A stretch of DNA of 64,000 bases from Bacillota bacterium. Lineage in GTDB: Bacteria > Bacillota > Clostridia > Monoglobales > Firm-18. Below are positions 1 to 6,884 of this stretch, piece by piece. Both the position numbers and the translations under genes were made by a program. The notes beneath the pieces were generated by a model. The model was not told where the DNA came from. It made no database searches and saw only the letters and a program-made list of their open reading frames with translations. The DNA is taken from positions 1 through 64,000 of the forward strand of contig JALOAJ010000012.1 of NCBI GenBank assembly GCA_023228885.1, read 5' to 3'. Numbering within the stretch: the first letter of the stretch is position 1; each line of letters opens with the position of its first letter.

Positions 1-138
1 GAGATTCAAGGCGACTGCAAAATTCGCTTATTAAATTAAAATAACTATTTTTATCGATCACTTTTACCAGTTAGGGTGCTACACTTTTATACTTATATTT
101 GTTATATTTTTATATTGTAAAATACAGGGGGATTAAAA

Positions 139-495
139 GTGACTGTTCTCTATATTATAATTGTGTCAATCGGCATTATTGGTTTTCTGGCTTTAATAGT
201 ATATTTTGACAAGGTTAAATGTCCTAAATGCGGAAAGAGAAATTGCCAAGAGATTTCAAGAATTAAAACGGAAAGTCAGGAAATATCCATTTCTAAAAAA
301 GAAAAAATTAAGCATTACGGAAAAGACCAAATTATTTATGGGCATGTAAAGCCGCATCACGAGTACAGGCCCGAAAATGTAACCATTCGAGAATACACTG
401 TCCCGGGCATTAGAATTTTTTATAATGCAAACTATTTTTGCAAGGTATGCGGCGAAACATTTTCAGTTAGTGTTTATGAAGATAAAGAAAAATAA
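139..495 (+). CDS. membrane-anchored zinc-ribbon protein of unknown function
   Basis: The 118-residue product has one hydrophobic segment (about residues 4-23) followed by a soluble part with two CxxC pairs, C28/C31 (CPKC) and C101/C104 (CKVC). That spacing suggests a split zinc ribbon on the cytoplasmic side. The GTG start at 139 follows a GGGGGA ribosome binding site at 127-132. It lies 20 bp upstream of the repeat protein at 516 and probably shares its transcript. I do not recognise a named family. The function is unknown, and the zinc binding is inferred only from the cysteine pattern. Confidence 0.6.
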   Translation: MTVLYIIIVSIGIIGFLALIVYFDKVKCPKCGKRNCQEISRIKTESQEISISKKEKIKHYGKDQIIYGHVKPHHEYRPENVTIREYTVPGIRIFYNANYFCKVCGETFSVSVYEDKEK

Positions 496-515
496 ATTTA
501 AGGAGATGTGAAATC

Positions 516-779
516 ATGGGCAAGGTTTACAGAGGAAAATCGGGTTATGATTGTGTTGGCAGGGTGGAAGGCGGTAAAATTTACAGGGGGAGGTCTGGCT
601 ATGATTGTGTCGGCAGAGTGGAGGGTGGTAAGATTTACAGAGGAAGGTCCGGTTATGATTGTGTCGGCAGAGTGGAAGGTGATAAAATTTATAGCGGAAA
701 GTCTGGCTGTGATTGCATTGGTAGGGTGGAAGATGGCGAAATTAGTGGCGGCGCTGCAGCGTTGTTGCTTTTGTTTTAG
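516..779 (+). CDS. small four-repeat protein (18-residue repeats)
   Basis: This 87-residue protein is almost entirely four tandem copies of an 18-residue unit of the form GKxYRGxSGYDCxGRVEG, followed by a partial fifth unit (GEIS) and a short Ala/Leu tail. Each unit alternates short hydrophobic stretches with glycines, which fits two short beta strands per repeat. It recalls the small beta-flower-type repeat proteins annotated in Firmicutes, but that link is from memory and uncertain. Each of copies 1-3 has one Cys (DCVG) and copy 4 has two. The ATG start at 516 follows an AGGAG at 501-505. A longer overlapping frame from 508 covers the same DNA but does not keep the repeat conserved as a sensible protein, so I chose this one. 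Confidence 0.6.
   Translation: MGKVYRGKSGYDCVGRVEGGKIYRGRSGYDCVGRVEGGKIYRGRSGYDCVGRVEGDKIYSGKSGCDCIGRVEDGEISGGAAALLLLF
519..734 (+). repeat. four tandem 54-bp repeats inside the repeat protein gene
   Basis: The DNA from the second codon of the small protein repeats every 54 bp, four times. Copies 2 and 3 are nearly identical, and copies 1 and 4 are more diverged. The period is a multiple of three, so copy number can change without breaking the frame. There are no spacers between units, so this is not a CRISPR array. Confidence 0.85.
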
Positions 780-820
780 CTTGAATTTTACATGTGAAGA
801 ACAAGGAAAAACATATCCCT

Positions 821-847
821 AAAACAGTACACCCTGTTTGATATAAT
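821..847 (+). promoter_or_regulatory. extended -10 promoter overlapped by an inverted repeat
   Basis: AAACAG (822-827) and CTGTTT (834-839) form a perfect inverted repeat with a 6-bp spacer. Directly after it comes TGATATAAT (839-847), an extended -10 element. No good -35 box is present at the usual distance. The layout fits a promoter for the helicase/exonuclease gene that a dimeric regulator could cover. The regulator is unknown. Confidence 0.4.
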
Positions 848-880
848 ATAACCATCAATATACAAGGGATGGTGCAATAT

Positions 881-2326
881 ATGAAAACAGGGTTTGCTGA
901 TTTGGATAGATGTATTGGCAAAATTAATAACGGTGAGCTGATTATACTTGCCGGACGCCCAGCAATGGGAAAAACCACTCTTACAATGGAGATTATACGA
1001 AGATGTCAAAAAGCTGTTCTATATATAGCTATGGAACAGCTTTTTGAAAAACACAGAAAAAGCCTTGAAGGTTATTCTGTTTTTATTAAGGAATATTACT
1101 TTTCCGTAGGGGAAATACGGAGGCTTATAAAAACTTTTAAATCGTCAATTGAATTTATTGTGATTAGCAATATGCAGTCGCTTGACACAGGCTGGTCCAT
1201 CAAGGAACTAAAACAATTGGCTCAAGAGCTAAACGTGCCAATACTTGCTTTATTTCAAATAAAGCGGCGTGATAAACCGTTGAAAAACTTTCGTCCTGTG
1301 ATAAAAGAAATTCACATTCGCCACCGGGAACAATTAGCATATGCCGATAGAATACTACTTTTGCATCGTAATGACTATTATGTCGGTTCGGATGAATCAA
1401 CCGAAAATATTGTAGAAATAATAATTTGCAGAAATATAGGAAGACCAACCGGCATAGTTTTTCTAAAGACAGAAACAAATAAAAAGGGCTTATTCTTTTA
1501 TGATGCAGATGAAAATGAAAAAGGTGAAATCATCAATATAAACAATGCTTTTAAAAGTTATCTTACAGCTTTAACCTATGGTTTGACATCAGAAGAAAAC
1601 AAACAGCTTAAAAGACATTCTTCTTTTATATTTGAGGATGTCTCAGGATGTTTTTCCGATTTGCTGGCAAGGGAATACCTTGCGGCAATCCTTAACCCTG
1701 AAAAACTTTCAAATGACGAAATTCATCAGCTTTTTGAGGTGTGTTTTGCTGACAATATGGTGTTAAATGAACTGCTTGCAAGAACTAAAAATGAAAATAA
1801 CAGCTATGTTGCAATTGATATTGAAACCACAGGACTTTTCCCATTTTCGGATAAAATAATCGAATTAGGCGCGGTTAAAATCGTAAATGGAGAGATAACG
1901 GAAGAATATAACCAATTGATAAACCCACAAATTACAATGCCTCAAAAAATTACAAGCCTGACCGGGATAACCAATGAGATGGTGTATGGAATGCCTACAA
2001 TTGAGGAAGCGCTGCCACAATTTTTAGAGTTCTGCACAGGTAATATCATAGTTGCGCACAATGCCAAATTTGATATGGACTTTATAAAATTTAATTCTAA
2101 GAACCAGGGGCTTAAATGTGATTTTGAAGTGCTTAATACCTTTGAAATTACTCGTCTGCTTTTCCCTGATTTACTAAACCACAGGCTGAGTACCGTTGCT
2201 AAGCACCTTGAAATACAACTTGCAAATCACCATTCGGCATCAGAAGCCGCAAAAGCGACAGCACAGGTGTTTTTATACTGCAAAGAGTTGTACGGTGAGC
2301 TACTTAAGCTATACGGCGGGCACTAA
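881..2326 (+). CDS. DnaB-type RecA-fold domain fused to DnaQ-type 3'-5' exonuclease
   Basis: The N-terminal ~220 residues match the C-terminal motor domain of the replicative helicase DnaB: TGFADLD, Walker A GRPAMGKTT (25-33), and a Q motif in ALFQIKRR (123-130). The DnaB N-terminal primase-binding domain is absent. The Walker B position reads FIVISNMQSL instead of the usual VVIDYLQL, so the acidic residue is missing and ATPase activity is doubtful. From about residue 307 the protein is a DEDD exonuclease: DIE (313-315), HNAKFD (393-398) and HH (450-451). The last acid of the third exonuclease motif is Glu or shifted rather than the usual Asp. I chose ATG 881 over 869 because AAGGGATGG sits at a proper distance and DnaB domains start this way. 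The role may be DNA processing in an accessory locus, but it is unproven. Confidence 0.7.
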   Translation: MKTGFADLDRCIGKINNGELIILAGRPAMGKTTLTMEIIRRCQKAVLYIAMEQLFEKHRKSLEGYSVFIKEYYFSVGEIRRLIKTFKSSIEFIVISNMQSLDTGWSIKELKQLAQELNVPILALFQIKRRDKPLKNFRPVIKEIHIRHREQLAYADRILLLHRNDYYVGSDESTENIVEIIICRNIGRPTGIVFLKTETNKKGLFFYDADENEKGEIININNAFKSYLTALTYGLTSEENKQLKRHSSFIFEDVSGCFSDLLAREYLAAILNPEKLSNDEIHQLFEVCFADNMVLNELLARTKNENNSYVAIDIETTGLFPFSDKIIELGAVKIVNGEITEEYNQLINPQITMPQKITSLTGITNEMVYGMPTIEEALPQFLEFCTGNIIVAHNAKFDMDFIKFNSKNQGLKCDFEVLNTFEITRLLFPDLLNHRLSTVAKHLEIQLANHHSASEAAKATAQVFLYCKELYGELLKLYGGH

Positions 2327-2329
2327 CCA

Positions 2330-2467
2330 TTGTTTATTTTCACAAGTACGGTTGATAATTTGCCAATCGAGTTTACACATGAAGTTTGCAAAGTGGAAGA
2401 CAAGCGAAAGATGGCGGATAAATTAAAACTGGCAAACGATATATTGCAACACTACTTTTTAAAGTAA
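2330..2467 (+). pseudogene. possible small coding remnant downstream of the helicase/exonuclease
   Basis: The reading frame of the upstream gene stays open for 46 codons beyond its TAA. The translated residues look protein-like (for example KMADKLKLANDILQ), with a TTG at 2330 as the only start candidate and no convincing ribosome binding site. It may be the tail of an ancestral longer protein, a separate decayed gene, or a 45-residue protein. No family is recognised. Confidence 0.25.
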
Positions 2468-2487
2468 AACTGATAACGGAGGTTCCT

Positions 2488-3309
2488 ATGAAAAAATCAC
2501 AAAAACTCGCGTTGATTTATGATTTCGATAAAACGCTGTGCCCAAAGGATATGCAAGAGTATAGCTTTATTCCAAATGTGGGAACTACACCGGATGAATT
2601 CTGGTCTGCAGCAAACAAATTGACAAAACAAAATAAAATGGACCCTGTTTTGGCATATATGTGGCTTATGGTAAAGAGGGCAACAAATGCGGAATTACCG
2701 ATACATAGAAGGGATTTTGTTGTTCTGGGTAAAGATTTAGAACTGTTCCTCGGTGTAGAGAATTGGTTTTCGACGATAAATGAATATGGCAAGGCGGCAG
2801 GTTTGGAAATAGAACACTATATAGTATCATCGGGGCTAAAAGAAATAATTGAAGGGTCAGTAATTTTTAGCGAATTTAAAGAGGTTTTCGCTTGCGAATT
2901 CTATTATGATGCAAACGATGTTGCCAAGTGGCCAAAAAATGCAGTAAATTATACAACAAAAACCCAATATTTGTTTAGAATCAATAAAGGGGTTTTGGAT
3001 ATTTCAGAGCATGATGAGTTAAATAGCTATATGCCGGAAGATGAACGCCCTGTTCCATTTAGCAATATGATTTACATAGGTGATGGATTTACTGATGTAC
3101 CATGTATGAAAATAGTTAAAGCGTTCGGAGGTATTTCCATCGCAGTATACCAAGGCAGTACACCAAATGACAAGGTGTCCTCACTGCTAAGTCATGAACG
3201 TGTGGATTATGTTCTTCCTGCCGACTATACCCAAAACAGCAATCTAAATACCGTTGTTAAAGAAATTATTTACAAAAAAGCTAAGCAATACGCTGTGAAT
3301 ATTAAGTAA
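2488..3309 (+). CDS. HAD-superfamily phosphatase/hydrolase
   Basis: This 273-residue protein has the HAD catalytic motif DFDKT (D12, D14, T16), a motif II serine pair near 114-115 (SSG) and the acidic motif GDGFTD (198-203). Asp12 would form the phospho-aspartate intermediate and Asp14 would act as general acid. A roughly 70-residue insert between motif I and motif II probably forms a cap that sets the substrate, which cannot be read from sequence. The ATG start follows a GGAGG. The gene sits between the helicase/exonuclease gene and the recombinase element, with no pathway genes nearby, so a specific substrate would be guesswork. Confidence 0.8.
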   Translation: MKKSQKLALIYDFDKTLCPKDMQEYSFIPNVGTTPDEFWSAANKLTKQNKMDPVLAYMWLMVKRATNAELPIHRRDFVVLGKDLELFLGVENWFSTINEYGKAAGLEIEHYIVSSGLKEIIEGSVIFSEFKEVFACEFYYDANDVAKWPKNAVNYTTKTQYLFRINKGVLDISEHDELNSYMPEDERPVPFSNMIYIGDGFTDVPCMKIVKAFGGISIAVYQGSTPNDKVSSLLSHERVDYVLPADYTQNSNLNTVVKEIIYKKAKQYAVNIK

Positions 3310-3349
3310 CAGGAGATCTAAGTGCAAAATATTTGAATTAAGGTCGTAG

Positions 3350-3394
3350 AAAATAAAGGCGCATCAAGATTCTTTTTTGATGGGTCTTTATTTT
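3350..3394. terminator. AT-rich hairpin after the HAD gene
   Basis: AAATAAAG plus GCATCAA on the left pairs with TTGATG and CTTTATTT on the right, around a T-rich loop. It ends in TTTT and could stop transcription from the HAD gene. It may also mark the left side of the recombinase element. Confidence 0.5.
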
Positions 3395-3415
3395 ATACCT
3401 TTTTACTACGGATTT

Positions 3416-3460
3416 CGCCCTCTCACTGTCCTTTCGATAGTGAGGGGCATTTTTCTTTCT
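3416..3460 (+). terminator. hairpin with T-tract ahead of the TnpW-like gene
   Basis: CGCCCTCTCACT pairs with AGTGAGGGGC around a short loop and is followed by ATTTTTCTTTCT. It lies just before the ribosome binding site of the small gene at 3483. It could insulate the recombinase genes or act as an attenuator in their leader. Confidence 0.55.
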
Positions 3461-3482
3461 CCTCTTGAAATGGAGGGTTTTT

Positions 3483-3692
3483 ATGAATTTGATTAAGACC
3501 GAAACGGTTATCAGCGGAAAGGTATATTGCGTTACAGCCGAGTGTTCACCGACCGCTACTGAAACGGTAGAAAAAAAGCTGGAGCGCCTTATTTGCCGCC
3601 ACGTTTCAGACATAGAAAGTTATCAAACTAAAGAGCCCAAAACGCTTGCTATATCTGAAGTTGTATGCCAATATACTACTGATACTATATAG
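3483..3692 (+). CDS. small TnpW-like protein of a recombinase element
   Basis: This 69-residue acidic/polar protein begins with an ATG preceded by TGGAGGG (3471-3477). Its pattern, TETVISGKVYCVTAE then a helix with TVEKKLERLI, resembles the small TnpW-type proteins encoded directly upstream of TnpX-like recombinases in Tn4451-type elements. The match is from memory, but the position, 16 bp upstream of the large serine recombinase, supports it. A longer frame reading upstream from 3465 would place the start inside the ribosome binding site region, so I prefer 3483. The biochemical role of TnpW proteins is not established. Confidence 0.6.
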   Translation: MNLIKTETVISGKVYCVTAECSPTATETVEKKLERLICRHVSDIESYQTKEPKTLAISEVVCQYTTDTI

Positions 3693-3708
3693 AAAAGGGG
3701 TAGATAAT

Positions 3709-5406
3709 ATGCAGCAAATCAGACAAGCAGGCGACGAGAAAATCACGGCTTTATATGAGAGATTAAGCAAAGACGATGATTTTGAAGGGGATTCCAATTC
3801 CATCGTCCACCAAAAAGAAATTCTTGAAACATATGCAAAAAAGAATGGCTTTTTTAATATTCGCCATTTCGTGGATGACGGGGTTAGCGGGACACAGTTC
3901 AGAAGACCGGGGTTGGACGCTCTGCTCGATGAAGTGCGAGCAGGAAAGGTTGCCACAGTTATTATCAAAGACCAAAGCCGCATTGGGCGTGATGTGCTTG
4001 AAGTTGGGCTACTGAAACGCACATTTGACGAGTTTAATGTTCGATTGATTGCCGCCAATGACAATCTTGATACGGCAAACGGCTTTGATATTATGTCCAT
4101 TTTCCGAGATGTTTTCAACGAGTGGTTCGTGGCCGACACCAGCAAGAAAATACGGGCGGTGTTCAAGGCAAAAGCACAGTCGGGCAAACACCACAATTCA
4201 ATCGCCCCTTATGGCTTTAAACCATCAAGCGATGACCCTTTTGTATGGGATATTGATGAGCCTGCCGCCGAGGTTGTGCGTGAGATTTTTCAGATGTGTA
4301 TTGAGGGAATGGGAACGAAAGCCATAGCACAGGTGTTAAGGGAACGAGGGCTTGACCGTCCGAGCATTCACCGTCGAAAACATGAGGGCAAACCGCTGCC
4401 GGAGTACAAATACCCAAATAATCATTGGTGTGCTTCTAACATATCTGACATATTGGCAAACAGGGAGTATCTTGGAATTGCAACTTTAAACAAAGTTACA
4501 GTGAAGTCTTACAAAGATAAAACCCACATATACCGACCTGTTGAGGATTGGATGATGTTTGAGGACGCACACCCCGCCATAATAGAGCAAGAAACATTTG
4601 ATATCGTTCAGCGCATCCGAGACGAACGCAGGCGACCGACAAAGCTCGGTGACATGGGAGTTTTGAATGGGAGGCTTTATTGTGAAGATTGCGGCAATAA
4701 ACTCCATATCAAGCGGCGGGCAAACGGTGCAAAATCGCAGTATGTTTATTACGTTTGCAGACAGAGCCGAGCAAATTCGGAGGGTTTTGGAAACTGTACA
4801 CCGCATTCAATCCGTCAAGAAATCATTGAACAGCTTGTACTTACTGACATACAGCGGGTGTTTGCCCTTGCGAAAGACCACGAGGACAGCTTCGTTAAAA
4901 TGGCAGGTAATAGAGCTCAAAAAGACGGTGAGAAAATCATTAGAAAGGCAAAAACGGAGTACGCTAAAGCCGAAAACCGTATTCGACAACTTGATGATAT
5001 TATTTCTCAAATATACGAAGATAAGGTTAGCGGCGAGATTAGTTCCGAACGGTTCGCTAAAATGCTTATCAAATACGAGCAGGAGCAGATTGAGATAACG
5101 GAAAAAATGGATGCCCTTCGCCCCGAGATTGAACAAGCTGAAGCGCAGACACAGGGTATTGACAAGTTTCTGCGAACGGTTAAGAGGTTCACGGAAATTA
5201 AGGAACTCAGTGCTGAGGTTGTAAGCGAATTTATCGAGCGGATTGAAGTCGGAGAAACGATGCTGGTGAACCCACGGCGATTCCCACATTGGGCAGATGA
5301 AAAAAGACAAAACATAAAAATTGTATACAACTATATCGGCACAATGCCGAAAGAGGGAGAACCTATCACGGCAAGTGCAAGCAGGAAAACGGCATATAAA
5401 GGATAA
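3709..5406 (+). CDS. large serine recombinase (TnpX-like)
   Basis: This 565-residue site-specific recombinase would excise and insert the element carrying it. The N-terminal resolvase domain has ALYERLSKDD, where Ser20 is the expected nucleophile, followed by GVSGTQFRRPG and KDQSRIGRD, which carry the catalytic arginines. A recombinase domain follows, then a zinc ribbon with CEDCG and a downstream C-containing pair near residues 325-365, and a charged coiled coil (about 410-500). The length and domain order are complete for the family, so it is probably active. I chose ATG 3709, which follows AAAAGGGG; the frame upstream overlaps the TnpW-like gene. No accessory cargo genes are visible next to it. 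Confidence 0.9.
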   Translation: MQQIRQAGDEKITALYERLSKDDDFEGDSNSIVHQKEILETYAKKNGFFNIRHFVDDGVSGTQFRRPGLDALLDEVRAGKVATVIIKDQSRIGRDVLEVGLLKRTFDEFNVRLIAANDNLDTANGFDIMSIFRDVFNEWFVADTSKKIRAVFKAKAQSGKHHNSIAPYGFKPSSDDPFVWDIDEPAAEVVREIFQMCIEGMGTKAIAQVLRERGLDRPSIHRRKHEGKPLPEYKYPNNHWCASNISDILANREYLGIATLNKVTVKSYKDKTHIYRPVEDWMMFEDAHPAIIEQETFDIVQRIRDERRRPTKLGDMGVLNGRLYCEDCGNKLHIKRRANGAKSQYVYYVCRQSRANSEGFGNCTPHSIRQEIIEQLVLTDIQRVFALAKDHEDSFVKMAGNRAQKDGEKIIRKAKTEYAKAENRIRQLDDIISQIYEDKVSGEISSERFAKMLIKYEQEQIEITEKMDALRPEIEQAEAQTQGIDKFLRTVKRFTEIKELSAEVVSEFIERIEVGETMLVNPRRFPHWADEKRQNIKIVYNYIGTMPKEGEPITASASRKTAYKG

Positions 5407-5408
5407 CG

Positions 5409-5441
5409 GCGTGAACTTCGAGGGGTTCACGCTATTTTTTT
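5409..5441 (+). terminator. Rho-independent terminator of the serine recombinase
   Basis: GCGTGAAC (5409-5416) pairs with GGTTCACGC (5424-5432) and is followed by TATTTTTTT. It lies 3 bp after the recombinase stop codon. Confidence 0.9.
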
Positions 5442-5467
5442 ATGTATTGGGGTTTTGTCCATAATGA

Positions 5468-6664
5468 GTGTGTACTGATAAAGGTATTTCAGCAACAAAT
5501 AGAAAAAATCGCACAGGGTTCAATTCCATGATTGCAGACACCATCAAAGGGAAAATAGACTTAATTATAACAAAATCCATTTCTCGGTTTGCAAGGAATA
5601 CGGTGGACACCCTTACTATCATACGCACGCTGAAGGAACATAATGTCGAGGTGTTTTTTGAAAAAGAAAATTTATATACCCTTGATTCTAAAGGTGAGAT
5701 TATGATTACAATCCTGTCCAGCCTTGCCCAGGAGGAGAGCAGGAATATTTCTGAGAATGTGGCTTGGGGCATCAGAAAACGATTTGCAGACGGAAAATTC
5801 AGCTTGCCTTATAAAAACTTTCTCGGATACCAAAAGGGAGAGGACGGCTACCCCGAGGTTGTTGAAGAAGAGGCGCAAATCATACGCTACATCTACAAAC
5901 TTGCCGTAGATGGAAAATCCGCCAACGCAATAGCCAAAATATTAACGGCAAACAACATACCGTCGTCGAGCGGAAAGCCAAGCTGGGAATCGAGCGTTGT
6001 CAGAAGTATCCTTACCAACGAAAAATATGCGGGCAATGCTATTTTACAAAAAACCTTTACCTCGGATTTTCTTACTAAGAAAAAGAAGATAAACAATGGC
6101 GCTCTGACAAAATATATTATAGAAAATAGCCATGAGCCCATAATACCCATTGATATATACGAGGCTGTCCAGAAAGTTTTAGCACAGCCGTTTCGCAAAA
6201 ATAATACACACGTTATATCATCAAAAGTATTCTGCGGAGTATGCGGTTCAAGATTTACTCCATATACATGGCATTCCACAAGTAAGTATTACGCAAAGGT
6301 GTGGGAATGTCAAAACAGAAAAGTTGTAGGGCCGAAATGCACCGCCACACATATCTATCAAGATGACCTGCATGACAGTATTGTTTCTGTTTTAAATTCC
6401 ATAATCAATAATAAAGGCAGGCTTATCAAAAATCTCAAGTCGTGCCTTCTTGAATCCATCGGCAGTTACTCGTCAGATAAACGCAAAACAAAAGAAGGAA
6501 TAGTAAATGAATATATAGACCGGTTAAAAACAACAGAAACCATAATTGATGAGGTTGATGATGATATTTTCAGCGGAGCCATAGAGAAGATTATTGTTTT
6601 TGATGATACTCTTGAGTTTAAATTAAAATATAGTGAACAAAGTCTCTTTATCTATATAATTTAA
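5468..6664 (+). pseudogene. 5'-truncated second serine recombinase
   Basis: The frame opens inside a resolvase domain (DKGISATNRKNRTGF) and then has KSISRFARNTVD, the recombinase domain, a CGVCG zinc ribbon and an intact-looking C-terminus. Roughly the first 60 residues, including the catalytic serine and its YxRxS context, are missing. A TGA lies directly upstream of the first possible start (GTG 5468). It therefore cannot be catalytically active as a recombinase. Its 5' end lies about 60 bp from the end of the intact recombinase gene, which suggests that arrival or rearrangement of that element removed it. It is from a different subfamily than the upstream enzyme. Confidence 0.8.
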
Positions 6665-6667
6665 GCA

Positions 6668-6690
6668 CGAAAGGTTGCAATATACCTTCG
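6668..6690 (+). terminator. weak hairpin after the truncated recombinase
   Basis: CGAAAGGT pairs with ACCTTCG with one bulge and is followed by a T-rich stretch (ATTCTTTATATTTT). It may be a weak terminator that separates the recombinase remnant from the fluoride-controlled gene. Confidence 0.35.
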
Positions 6691-6725
6691 ATTCTTTATA
6701 TTTTGGCTTGATGTAGTAAAAACAT

Positions 6726-6753
6726 TTGCTTTTTTAAGAAATTATGATATAAT
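6726..6753 (+). promoter_or_regulatory. sigma-A promoter of the fluoride riboswitch transcript
   Basis: TTGCTT (6726-6731) and TATAAT (6748-6753) are 16 bp apart. Transcription would begin near 6760, at the start of the aptamer. Confidence 0.7.
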
Positions 6754-6761
6754 TATTATTA

Positions 6762-6829
6762 AGGGAATGAAGTTCTCCCTGTGCTGATATAAAAGCCGAA
6801 CCGCTTATTAAGCTGATGACTTCTGCAAT
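6762..6829 (+). promoter_or_regulatory. fluoride riboswitch (crcB motif)
   Basis: The leader contains the conserved blocks of the crcB-motif aptamer in order: GGGAATGAAGTTCTCCC (a hairpin with the AUG-AAGUUC loop), a variable segment, then GAACCGC, and GCTGATGACTTCTGC. These blocks form the pseudoknotted fluoride-binding fold in known members. The 3' block also forms the 5' arm of the downstream terminator, so fluoride binding would prevent termination and switch on the antiporter. Fluoride riboswitches commonly control fluoride exporters and cation/proton antiporters, which fits the gene that follows. Confidence 0.9.
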
Positions 6830-6858
6830 TATTTTATTGCGGAGGTGTCAGCTTTTTT
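6812..6858 (+). terminator. riboswitch expression-platform terminator
   Basis: GCTGATGACTTCTGCAAT (6812-6829) pairs with ATTGCGGAGGTGTCAGC (6836-6852) and is followed by six T. The left arm overlaps the aptamer's conserved UGAUGACUUCU block, so the two structures are mutually exclusive. Confidence 0.85.
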
Positions 6859-6884
6859 GCATTTCCGCGCAAAGGAGAATGTAT

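Noticed and set aside
519..734. possible CRISPR array
   Set aside because: The repeats are directly adjacent with no spacers, are coding, and have a period divisible by three.
508..822. 104-residue plus-strand frame overlapping the repeat protein
   Set aside because: It is the neighbouring frame of the 54-bp repeats. The frame at 516 has the ribosome binding site and gives a regular conserved repeat, whereas this one gives uneven hydrophobic stretches.
821..847. LexA (SOS) box at the helicase/exonuclease promoter
   Set aside because: The arms AAACAG/CTGTTT lack the GAAC/GTTC core of Firmicute LexA sites.
4807..5430. 207-residue minus-strand frame opposite the serine recombinase
   Set aside because: It is antisense to a complete recombinase gene, has no ribosome binding site, and matches no family.
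6816..6884. extra N-terminal residues of the antiporter
   Set aside because: The open frame upstream of 6885 lies in the riboswitch terminator, which must be untranslated for the switch to work, and it has no ribosome binding site.
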